6,811 nucleotides of DNA from Methylotenera_A sp031373695 (GTDB lineage: Bacteria; Pseudomonadota; Gammaproteobacteria; Burkholderiales; Methylophilaceae): contig JANMNC010000160.1 of assembly GCA_031373695.1 (NCBI GenBank), forward strand, positions 1 through 6,811. Direction: 5' to 3'. The notes under the pieces are model-generated. The model did not search any database. It was not told the DNA's origin and worked only from the letters and a program-made list of their open reading frames with translations. This document shows, in pieces, positions 1-6,081 of this stretch; positions within the stretch are counted from its first letter, which is position 1; every line of letters begins with the position of its first letter. A program made the position numbers and the translations under genes.

Positions 1-285
1 CTTAATGCTCATCTTAACCGCTAAAATAAATGCAGAAACAAAAGCCGCTGGATAACTTAAAAATACTTTTACGGCAGAAAATATTAGCGGAAATACACCA
101 GATTTTAATACGTATTGTGTTTTAGATTGTTCACTGATGTCGTCAATATCAATTTGCTTTTCATCCCAACCACGCATAGAAATGCGTTGCACCTCAAACC
201 CCAAACGCTCTAAAGCTAGAATTTCGCGGCGAATAAAAGTGTGACTCACCTTTGGGTACTGGTTTACTAAATATGTAACTCGCAT
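1..285 (-). CDS. WcaL-like GT4 glycosyltransferase, N-terminal part (runs off left edge)
   Basis: Ninety-five codons are visible, from an ATG at 285 to the window edge with no stop. The protein opens MRVTYLVNQYPKVSHTFIRR and continues with EILALERLGFEVQRISMRG. This is the typical start of WcaL-type family 4 glycosyltransferases: a first beta strand, then an S-x-T-F-I-R-x-E block in the N-terminal Rossmann half of a GT-B fold. Such enzymes transfer a sugar from a nucleotide donor to a lipid-linked acceptor in the cytoplasm during exopolysaccharide or colanic-acid-like synthesis. Residues 63-90 are hydrophobic, as often seen in this family, and need not span the membrane. The donor-binding C-terminal half lies outside the window, so donor and acceptor cannot be inferred. 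The start lies 11 bases after the stop of the preceding gene, which indicates co-transcription. No strong Shine-Dalgarno site precedes the ATG, but it is the first methionine of the family signature. Confidence 0.85.
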   Translation of the reverse strand, partial: MRVTYLVNQYPKVSHTFIRREILALERLGFEVQRISMRGWDEKQIDIDDISEQSKTQYVLKSGVFPLIFSAVKVFLSYPAAFVSAFILAVKMSIK

Positions 286-296
286 TACTGTTTAAA

Positions 297-1397
297 TTAA
301 GAGTCCAATTTGGTTGCACATGATTGGCTTTCAAAAACACCTTCAATTTTCGTTACTAAATTTCTTAAATATTGATCTTGAGTTTCTTTTGAGAACATAT
401 TTTTAAGCTCAATTAACGCACTCTCTTCCACCGAATACTTTCCAGCATCCATTTCTTTAATGCATTTAAGAAGTTCGTAAATCATATGTTTTATGTCTCC
501 ACAACTTACTTCAGTAAAGCAAGAAAAATGAAAGTACTCTTTGCTTCCCTCACCAGTATAACCAATTACATGGGCTCCACTCAATGCCGCCATTACAGGT
601 GGCATAGCTAAGCCTTCAAACTCACTAAAAGATAAAAATATTTTTGTATCTGATAGCTTTTCATAAACCATAGCCTCGGAAACATTATCGATAGCCTCTA
701 AACACCAGCCTAATGGCAAACTTTCTTTAACCATAAACAGAAGAAGCTCTGTATGACGAGTAAGCTTTCTTGGCATATAAGTAATTAAGTTTTTCTTAGT
801 TTTGAGAGGTTTAAAACCTGCCTTATCGATGACGAAGTGTGATTTCATAACTTTGGCTGCACAATCAGGAAACGTTAACTTAATATTTTCAACTGTGTCA
901 TCAGAGTTACCAATAATAAAAGTTGCGTTTTGATACGCACGCTTGATTTTGTTAAATTCGTAACCATAGAACTTACTCTCAAAATCCATTAAATACCCAT
1001 TTTGGACATTGATAGCGTATTGCACATTTAAATTAATTAATAAATTTGCATGTTTAGCAGCATAAATTTCAGGCACTATAATAAAGTCTGTTTTATTGTT
1101 TAAGTATAGGTCTCGTTTGTATTTTGCGTCCGTTACAAACCAAGTCGTCTTATAATTCAATCTGTCTGGATATAGCACACTCGATTTATAATTTTTATAT
1201 TGAAAACTGCAAATTGTTTCACATTGATTGTGAACTACTATATTCCCACCAGAAGGATAATCACATACTGGTGAAAGAAAAATAATATTTTTATCACTAT
1301 CGTCAATTAAATTTAATTCATATGCAACTTTACTATTACCTTCATTACTATTTCTTACACTAAGAATTAAACTAATCAGTTTACTAAAAATACTCAT
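297..1397 (-). CDS. Divergent GT4-like (GT-B fold) glycosyltransferase
   Basis: A 366-residue protein starting with ATG at 1397, with a weak GAG ribosome site about 10 bases upstream. I see GT-B features. An N-terminal Rossmann-like half carries the glycine loop PSGGNIVVHN (48-57) and VPEIYA (108-113). A C-terminal half opens with ITYMPRK (205-211), where GT4 proteins enter their donor-binding domain. FLSFSEFEGLAMPPVMAAL (254-272) followed by GYTGEGSKEYF (279-289) matches the EX7E region. Glu261 fits the first catalytic-motif Glu, but the second position, eight residues on, is Met269. The protein probably acts in polysaccharide assembly, though a weakly active or non-catalytic partner role is possible. 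It looks more AT-rich than its neighbours and follows the only sizeable gap, so it may have its own promoter and a separate history. It sits 11 bases before the WcaL-like gene, so the two are probably co-transcribed. Substrate unknown. Confidence 0.8.
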   Translation of the reverse strand: MSIFSKLISLILSVRNSNEGNSKVAYELNLIDDSDKNIIFLSPVCDYPSGGNIVVHNQCETICSFQYKNYKSSVLYPDRLNYKTTWFVTDAKYKRDLYLNNKTDFIIVPEIYAAKHANLLINLNVQYAINVQNGYLMDFESKFYGYEFNKIKRAYQNATFIIGNSDDTVENIKLTFPDCAAKVMKSHFVIDKAGFKPLKTKKNLITYMPRKLTRHTELLLFMVKESLPLGWCLEAIDNVSEAMVYEKLSDTKIFLSFSEFEGLAMPPVMAALSGAHVIGYTGEGSKEYFHFSCFTEVSCGDIKHMIYELLKCIKEMDAGKYSVEESALIELKNMFSKETQDQYLRNLVTKIEGVFESQSCATKLDS

Positions 1398-1534
1398 TTT
1401 AAAAATACTCTACTTAAGAATTAAAATTTGGATAACGACTCGTTTTTATTTAACATTTACTTACTCAGAGTTGTTAATTTAACGACACATACTGCTCATT
1501 TAACATTGCTTGGGAACATAAAATATATAGAACA

Positions 1535-1570
1535 TTATTCATATCGCATACGGTAAAAAATTGCAACCAT
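1535..1570 (-). other. Mini-ORF of 11 codons with a good ribosome binding site
   Basis: An ATG at 1570 opens the peptide MVAIFYRMRYE and stops at TAA 1537-1535. It is preceded by GGTAGGA (1581-1575), with the second GG five bases from the ATG, a better match than that of most full-length genes here. It starts 17 bases after the SDR stop codon. It could be a leader peptide, the remnant of a deleted gene whose start region survived, or chance. It overlaps the candidate promoter, so both readings cannot easily hold for one transcript. Confidence 0.25.
1538..1566 (-). promoter_or_regulatory. Candidate sigma-70 promoter in the gap before the divergent GT4-like gene
   Basis: On the minus strand TTGCAA (1566-1561) and TATGAA (1543-1538) are separated by 17 bases, which fits a sigma-70 -35/-10 pair with moderate matches. 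The site lies about 140 bases upstream of the ATG at 1397, just after the candidate terminator, and would restart transcription for the last two genes. In DNA this AT-rich such matches arise often by chance. No JUMPstart/ops-like element is visible in the gap. Confidence 0.3.
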
Positions 1571-1582
1571 GAAATCCTACCT

Positions 1583-1619
1583 AAAATTTAACCAACAATT
1601 TTATGTTGGATTAAATTTT
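1583..1619 (-). terminator. Inverted repeat at the end of the SDR gene, candidate weak terminator or attenuator
   Basis: The arms 1583-1597 and 1604-1619 pair over 15 base pairs with one unpaired base at 1610 and a six-base loop (1598-1603). The upper stem, CCAACA with TGTTGG, holds the three G-C pairs; the rest is A-T. On the minus-strand transcript the 3' arm ends in UUAAAUUUU, giving a short U run inside the stem. The stop codon of the SDR gene (1590-1588) lies within the 3' arm. The position, at the end of a tight operon and before the only gap, suits a terminator or processing site. The low G-C content and the short U tract make it weak. Confidence 0.4.
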
Positions 1620-2511
1620 TATAGTAGTCGATAATTCCATCGTGGATAAGATATTTTGGCTGCCAGTTAAAAGTGGTTTGTGCTTTGCTTATGTCTAGCA
1701 AAATATTTTTCACATCAAATGCCCTACCAGCTTGATATTCCACATTAGGCTTTATCCCGGTAGTAAATTCTATTAGCTCTAAAATTTGATTCAAACTTGT
1801 ACTTTCACCGCTACATATATTAAAAGTGCCTTCAGCATTTGATTCAGCGGCTATTGCACATAGCTGGGCAAAATCTTTTACATAAATATAGCCTCGCTTT
1901 ACTTCTCCATCACCCCATATAGTAATTTTTTTATTCGCAATTGTATTGCCTAAAAAAGTACTGAGTGCTCCTTGAATGCCAGCGTGTCCTTGGCGAGTGC
2001 CATAAGGGTTTGATGGCCTTAAAATTATTGGTTTTAGGCCATATAACTCTTTGAACATTCCTATATAGTTTTCAATAGCAACTTTAACTACACCATATGA
2101 AGAAATAGGATTAAGTGGGTGGTCTTCGGTAACCGGCAAATACTTAGGGCTGCCGTACACAGTGCCACCAGAAGATAAGTAAATTAGTCTTTTTACGTTA
2201 GCACGTATCATCAAATCTAGTAAATTAACTGTAGCAATTAGATTTTGATTGATATCAACCACTGGATTTCGCACTGAGGTGCTAGGAACTGTAGAACTGA
2301 TGCTATGAATAACGACATCTACTCCTTCAATTGCCTCAGAAACCAACACGGAGTCAGTGAAATCACCATAATAATAACGAACACCATCTATATGGTGATT
2401 GGCCTTGTTGTGCGATCTGCAGAGAACACTTACCTCGTGTCCGCGCAGTATTAGTTCATCTACGACATGTGAACCAATAAAACCATTACCACCTAGCACT
2501 ATAATTTTCAT
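1588..2511 (-). CDS. Extended SDR NAD(P)-dependent nucleotide-sugar epimerase/dehydratase
   Basis: A 307-residue extended short-chain dehydrogenase/reductase of the GalE-like group. The dinucleotide-binding loop GGNGFIG is at 7-13. The active site shows SSGGTVYG (113-120) and Tyr139-x3-Lys143 in SSYGVVK. Substrate-side motifs RPSNPYGTRQ (165-174) and GDGEVKRGYIYVKD (200-213) follow, and length and order are normal for the group. Such enzymes epimerise, dehydrate or reduce nucleotide-activated sugars in the cytoplasm, here presumably to supply a donor to the adjacent transferases. The exact reaction cannot be told from sequence alone. After the second beta strand the protein reads VLCRS (29-33), lacking the acidic residue that usually favours NAD, which hints at NADP use. 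The second motif has Gly207 where Asp is common (R-D-Y-I-Y-V). Its ATG overlaps the stop of the upstream GT4 gene as ATGA, indicating translational coupling. A long inverted repeat covers its last codons. Confidence 0.9.
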   Translation of the reverse strand: MKIIVLGGNGFIGSHVVDELILRGHEVSVLCRSHNKANHHIDGVRYYYGDFTDSVLVSEAIEGVDVVIHSISSTVPSTSVRNPVVDINQNLIATVNLLDLMIRANVKRLIYLSSGGTVYGSPKYLPVTEDHPLNPISSYGVVKVAIENYIGMFKELYGLKPIILRPSNPYGTRQGHAGIQGALSTFLGNTIANKKITIWGDGEVKRGYIYVKDFAQLCAIAAESNAEGTFNICSGESTSLNQILELIEFTTGIKPNVEYQAGRAFDVKNILLDISKAQTTFNWQPKYLIHDGIIDYYKNLIQHKIVG

Positions 2512-3644
2512 TGTTGATTTATAGCCTTAATTAATGAATCTAATCTTTGCTTAGCAACAACACCCCATAAGTAATTGGGGGCTTTCAGCTTTGAAGCAGC
2601 CGCAAAACGCTCTCTAAGCTGCGCATCCTCAGCTATTTTTCGCATTGAGTTTATCCAATTCTCAACATCATAAGGCTCAATAATTAAACCTTCAATATCG
2701 TTTGTAACAACACCACCAGCGCTCATTGGTGTCAGTAACATTGGTATTCCTGCCCCCATAGCCATGTAAGTTACCAAAGGACTGCCCTCTTCAAGGCTTG
2801 GTAAAATAAACACATCTGCTTCTTTGTATATACTTGCTAGGTCTAGCGTATAGGATACATGTGTAACATTATGTTGACCAACATATTGTGCGACTAATGT
2901 TTTTAAGGCGGGCTCGATTGTGCCAACTAATATTAAATTAGCATTTAAGTTAGCTTTAGCCCAATAATCTAGCAACAAATGTGCGCCTTTGCGCACGCTA
3001 ATGCTACCCACAAATAAAAATGTTAACTTTTCTTGGCTATCTTGATGGCAAGAGTATCGCCCGTCAACAATAGCTGATGTTCCAAGCCCGTATGAGCTTT
3101 GTAGAATTTTTTGTTTTGGAACACCTATTTTTAGCAGCAAGTCTGACATGATTGGGCTGCAAGTATAAATATAATCAGATAGCGCTAGTTTTTCTAATTC
3201 AACGGCAATTGTTTGCGCATCAATGCCGTGTGTCGCGGGCAACTTTAATTTAGCATAGGCTTCATCTAGTATTAACTTGCTATTCGCCTCATGCGTGTTA
3301 ACGCATTCATGAATTATTTTATAGCCTTTATTTTTTAATTTTCGGTATGTATCCAGCTTCACGCCTGGCCACAGGTATGCAAAATCTGAATCTTTTAACG
3401 AATGTATAAATAGCGACTCTGCAATATTAAGTAATACTTTTTCAGGCAATATTTTATAGGCTAACTTTTTAGCCCATCTAGGTATTGCATCAGAATAAAA
3501 AGCATCTTGAAATGATTTTTCTGATGCAATACCCATCAAGCTAATATCATTTTCAGGAGACTGCATGCCTTTAATAAAATGATAGGCCGCGCCAGCAATA
3601 CCAGTATCAAAAAAATAATTAGGGTAATAGGATTTAATTTTCAT
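2508..3644 (-). CDS. GT4 glycosyltransferase
   Basis: A 378-residue family 4 glycosyltransferase of normal length with a GT-B fold. The N-terminal half (about 1-190) should bind the acceptor. The C-terminal donor domain starts at FLFVGSISVRKGAH (209-222), where Arg218-Lys219 fit the residues that contact the donor phosphates. DVFILPSLEEGSPLVTYMAM (277-296) matches the EX7E region. Glu286 is present, but the second Glu is replaced by Met294. It probably transfers a sugar to a lipid-linked repeat unit on the cytoplasmic side of the inner membrane; donor and linkage cannot be read from sequence. The start is ATG at 3644. Another ATG four bases upstream (3648) is out of frame, and the ribosome site is weak. 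It lies 19 bases after the acetyltransferase gene and overlaps the SDR gene by four bases, so it is well inside an operon. Confidence 0.9.
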   Translation of the reverse strand: MKIKSYYPNYFFDTGIAGAAYHFIKGMQSPENDISLMGIASEKSFQDAFYSDAIPRWAKKLAYKILPEKVLLNIAESLFIHSLKDSDFAYLWPGVKLDTYRKLKNKGYKIIHECVNTHEANSKLILDEAYAKLKLPATHGIDAQTIAVELEKLALSDYIYTCSPIMSDLLLKIGVPKQKILQSSYGLGTSAIVDGRYSCHQDSQEKLTFLFVGSISVRKGAHLLLDYWAKANLNANLILVGTIEPALKTLVAQYVGQHNVTHVSYTLDLASIYKEADVFILPSLEEGSPLVTYMAMGAGIPMLLTPMSAGGVVTNDIEGLIIEPYDVENWINSMRKIAEDAQLRERFAAASKLKAPNYLWGVVAKQRLDSLIKAINQQ

Positions 3645-3663
3645 TCATTAACTTACTTTTATT

Positions 3664-4122
3664 TTAATTATTAAGTAATTTGGCAGGAACACCAACAGCT
3701 GTTCTTCCTGCAGGCACATCAATTAAAACAACTGCATTAGCACCAATAACGGCGTTATCACTCACCTCAATACCACCAAGCAACTTTGCCCCAGCGCCTA
3801 CATACACCCCATTCCCAATCACAGGGACTTTCCCATCTGCAAGCTGCCCTATTGTCACCTGTTGCATAAGCATACAGCCATTACCAATCACTACATCTTG
3901 GTGAATGACTACACCATTGGGATGAGGTAGCTGCAAGTCTGCCGTTATCGATGCCAGCTTATGAATGTCTGAAGCAGTTATTACGGACCAAAATCTATAT
4001 TTTAGTGAAGCTATTTTTTTAAGCAATAATCCAAAAACACTATTAGATGATGCATGTTTTTGGTAAGCCAATATACTTTTTATTAAGCTATTACTTGGAT
4101 TGTATGTTGGCATAAATTTCAT
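3664..4122 (-). CDS. Left-handed beta-helix (hexapeptide) acyltransferase, serine-acetyltransferase-like
   Basis: A small acyltransferase of about 152 residues resembling the helical domain of CysE and the colanic acid acetyltransferase WcaB. Numbering here counts from the TTG at 4131. The N-terminal 60 residues are helical and basic. Hexapeptide repeats follow from about 72, including VVIGNG, PVIGNG, VYVGAG and AVIGAN, and it ends with DVPAGRTAVGVPAK (138-151), a usual acetyl-CoA-binding tail. His70 (LPHPNGVVI) fits the catalytic His of serine acetyltransferase, but the preceding Asp is Pro69. The later His that binds serine (in D-R-H-P) is also missing: that segment reads DGKVPVIG. It is therefore more likely a sugar O- or N-acetyltransferase than a cysteine-synthesis enzyme. 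Start: a TTG at 4131 is in frame, but ATG at 4122 is preferred; ATG at 4113 is also possible. None has a clear ribosome site, and an in-frame stop of the upstream gene at 4144 limits extension. Confidence 0.82.
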   Translation of the reverse strand: MKFMPTYNPSNSLIKSILAYQKHASSNSVFGLLLKKIASLKYRFWSVITASDIHKLASITADLQLPHPNGVVIHQDVVIGNGCMLMQQVTIGQLADGKVPVIGNGVYVGAGAKLLGGIEVSDNAVIGANAVVLIDVPAGRTAVGVPAKLLNN

Positions 4123-4143
4123 ATAGGGCAAACCATAAACATG

Positions 4144-5067
4144 CTAGCTAATTGAGTTATTAAAAACATTGTCATGCAGCGCATTAATAATTTCGTATCT
4201 TCTTTTATACATACTTCTTTTTTTAGACGGTATTTCTGCTAAATCTTTAATCGACAACTCTATTGGTAACTCATAAAAACCTGTAACTTCATCAAGCACA
4301 CCACTATGTTCTTCCCAAAATGTATTATAGTCAGTCTTAAAAATTGTATTTTCGTCAGAACCAAAATAGGCATGCCTGTGGTGCCTATTTTTATCACTCA
4401 CTGCAAATATTTTTTCTACTTTTAACTTAGTTAAAACCACTTTTAATACTTCAAGCAATAAACTTCTTGGCCGCAAGCCTTGAAAATCTTTTGTTAAATC
4501 ACGGTAAATGTCTAGTGACTCTTGTGCAGGAACCCCTTGATGTATTCCTTGAATTGCGCCTAAATAGGCAACCTTTACCCCATGATTGACCGCAAGCACA
4601 AAGGCTATTGAGGCAACTCTTAAATCATCTTTAAACACATTAATAACCAACTCACCTTCTCGCACAAACCACTGCGCTTGATCTATGGCTACAGTCACTT
4701 TCTCAGATATATGATCAAAGTCAATCACCTTATACAAAGCCTTGTCTTTGCCAAGCATCAATTCAGGTTCTAATTCATGCATAATTTCATAGTGTGAAGC
4801 AATTTTATCCAGCTTTTTTTTTGTATTCCAGTGGTTGTGAATATATGGCCACTCTATAACACCTAACTTTTCGCTAGTGATTTTCAATCCATTAATACTG
4901 CTAACCCGAGAAAGAAATGCATTTACCTCACTTTTATTTTTATAAGCTGCAAAGAAAAAAAATATTACTCTTTTAATAGCTTTAACAGATTTAAAGCCAT
5001 GATTTTTATTAGCCGCATCCAGTATTAAATTAAAAAACTCTTTGTGCGACAAATTCTTTTTTTGCAT
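4144..5067 (-). CDS. VirK/YbjX family protein (DUF535)
   Basis: A 307-residue protein matching the VirK/YbjX (DUF535) family over its whole length. Recognisable family blocks are WPYIHNHW (73-80), HYEIM (92-96), YLGAIQG (168-174), TKDFQGLRPRSLL (192-204), FAVSDKNRHHRH (221-232) and the basic C-terminal IPSKKRSMYKRRYEII (279-294). Established background: Shigella VirK and enterobacterial YbjX/SomA are linked to envelope phenotypes (surface IcsA, antimicrobial-peptide resistance, suppression of lipid A acylation defects), and Shigella virK sits beside a glycosyltransferase gene and msbB2. No enzymatic reaction is established that I know of. I see no signal peptide and no convincing membrane helix apart from a short hydrophobic run at 33-41, so a cytoplasmic or membrane-peripheral protein is likely. 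The start ATG at 5067 is well supported by AAGGG at 5077-5073, five bases away. It lies between GT2 and acetyltransferase genes, suggesting a role in making or modifying the polysaccharide or its lipid carrier (inference). Confidence 0.9.
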   Translation of the reverse strand: MQKKNLSHKEFFNLILDAANKNHGFKSVKAIKRVIFFFFAAYKNKSEVNAFLSRVSSINGLKITSEKLGVIEWPYIHNHWNTKKKLDKIASHYEIMHELEPELMLGKDKALYKVIDFDHISEKVTVAIDQAQWFVREGELVINVFKDDLRVASIAFVLAVNHGVKVAYLGAIQGIHQGVPAQESLDIYRDLTKDFQGLRPRSLLLEVLKVVLTKLKVEKIFAVSDKNRHHRHAYFGSDENTIFKTDYNTFWEEHSGVLDEVTGFYELPIELSIKDLAEIPSKKRSMYKRRYEIINALHDNVFNNSIS

Positions 5068-5100
5068 TAAAACCCTTACTTGCTTTTTATTGTTTAAAAG

Positions 5101-6081
5101 TTATTTATATTCTATTAATGTAATTTTTTTACCAAAAAACCGTCTTTTATAAAACTCTATTTGGCCTATGGCCTCAGGAAATTTAGACAAAACCAAATGT
5201 GCTGCTAGTAACCATTTTTGTAGATGCTTTTCTTTTAAGGCTAGCCTACATATTTGCAGCGGGTAAATTAAAAACAAAAGCAGGCTAAATTTCCAATTTA
5301 AAAAACCCATTATCAAAATAATAGCTGGTAATATTGCACCCCAAACCCACGCTCTTCTAGATTCTGCAACCCAGTGAAATTCTGGCGCCGCGCCATGTAA
5401 ATAAGACCCCTCTGCAAAAGCATATCCACCGCGCACCGCACGTTTCCACCATTGACTCAAATGAATCATGTTAGCGTCATGTAACATCATATCATTGTCT
5501 AAATGCCAAATTTTCCAGCCTTTTTGACGCAATCTTACGCACAACTCGGGCTCTTCGCCTGCAATTAAGGTATCCATAAATCCATCAGCCTCTTTAAATG
5601 CTTTAACGCGCATCAAGGCATTGCCCCCACACGATTTAACTTCTCCAACAGGCATTTTCCATTCAATATTACATAACATGTTGTAAATGCTTTTCTCTGG
5701 GAACCGTTCATTTAATACGCCACTAACCACTGCAATTTGAGGATTTTTTTGCAAAAATGACACTGATGTCTCTAGCCAGCCTGCTAAAACCTCACAATCA
5801 CCATCAATAAATTGAACAAACTCAGTATCAGAAAATAAAGCATATGCCTTTTCAAAGCCTGCATTTCTTGCCCTAGCAGCTGTAAACGGCTTAGTCATAT
5901 CTAGCAAAACTATATGAGCGCCTCTCTTAGAAGCCTCTTTAACAGAATCGTCTACAGATGCAGAATCAACATAGATTAACTTTGTTGTAAATTTAGAAAC
6001 GGCGTCAAGACAGCGAATAAGGCGCCCTCCTTCGTTACGTCCTATAATCACCGCTACGACACTTTGGCTTTTACTAATCAT
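5101..6081 (-). CDS. GT2 family glycosyltransferase with hydrophobic C-terminus
   Basis: A 326-residue family 2 glycosyltransferase with a GT-A fold. The N-terminal VVAVIIGRNEGGRL (8-21) begins the nucleotide-binding fold. Asp39 and Asp44 lie in YVDSASVDD (37-45), RNAGFEKA is at 72-79, and the metal-binding DxD motif is FIDGDCE (91-97). GGNALMRVKAF (152-162) leads to the acceptor site, and GEEPELCVRLR (175-185) replaces the usual ED motif, with Glu177 the likely base. HDANM is at 201-205 and QWWKRAVRGG at 210-219. Two hydrophobic stretches, about 244-263 and 265-280, probably hold the enzyme at the inner membrane, and the C-terminus is basic. It should transfer a sugar from an NDP-sugar to a lipid-linked intermediate; the specific sugar is not predictable. 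The ATG at 6081 lies inside the end of the upstream gene (8-base overlap) and has no clear ribosome site, so translational coupling is likely. Confidence 0.9.
   Translation of the reverse strand: MISKSQSVVAVIIGRNEGGRLIRCLDAVSKFTTKLIYVDSASVDDSVKEASKRGAHIVLLDMTKPFTAARARNAGFEKAYALFSDTEFVQFIDGDCEVLAGWLETSVSFLQKNPQIAVVSGVLNERFPEKSIYNMLCNIEWKMPVGEVKSCGGNALMRVKAFKEADGFMDTLIAGEEPELCVRLRQKGWKIWHLDNDMMLHDANMIHLSQWWKRAVRGGYAFAEGSYLHGAAPEFHWVAESRRAWVWGAILPAIILIMGFLNWKFSLLLFLIYPLQICRLALKEKHLQKWLLAAHLVLSKFPEAIGQIEFYKRRFFGKKITLIEYK

Larger units (their letters stand above)
1398..1587. other. The only sizeable intergenic gap (190 bases), AT-rich
   Basis: This stretch separates the SDR gene from the last two glycosyltransferase genes. 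Besides the end of the inverted repeat, the mini-ORF and the promoter-like pair described separately, it holds a short palindrome GTTAA-T-TTAAC at 1473-1483 and a direct repeat ATTTAACATT at 1448-1457 and 1498-1507. I see no tRNA, insertion-sequence end or conserved protein fragment in it. All other gene junctions in the window are overlaps or gaps of at most 33 bases. Confidence 0.6.

Noticed and set aside
244..285. Reading the first gene as a membrane protein because of its hydrophobic stretch at residues 63-90
   Set aside because: The N-terminal signature is that of WcaL-type GT4 enzymes, in which a hydrophobic helical region after the first strands is common.
1398..1587. JUMPstart/ops element, tRNA or insertion-sequence remnant in the gap
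   Set aside because: No GGCGGTAG-like core, no cloverleaf-forming arms and no terminal inverted repeats with flanking duplications were visible.
3680..3904. Open frame of 74 codons on the plus strand
   Set aside because: It lies entirely within the beta-helix acetyltransferase gene on the other strand, is rich in Pro, Thr and Ser as expected for an antisense shadow, and resembles no family I know.
4113..4146. Possible fusion or stop-codon read-through between the VirK-like gene and the acetyltransferase
   Set aside because: The two are in the same frame, separated by TAG at 4146-4144, but both families are complete on their own and good ATG codons exist after the stop.
5068..5100. Small stem CTTTT/AAAAG between the GT2 and VirK-like genes as a terminator
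   Set aside because: Only five A-T-rich pairs, no U tract after it, and the region carries the ribosome site of the next gene.
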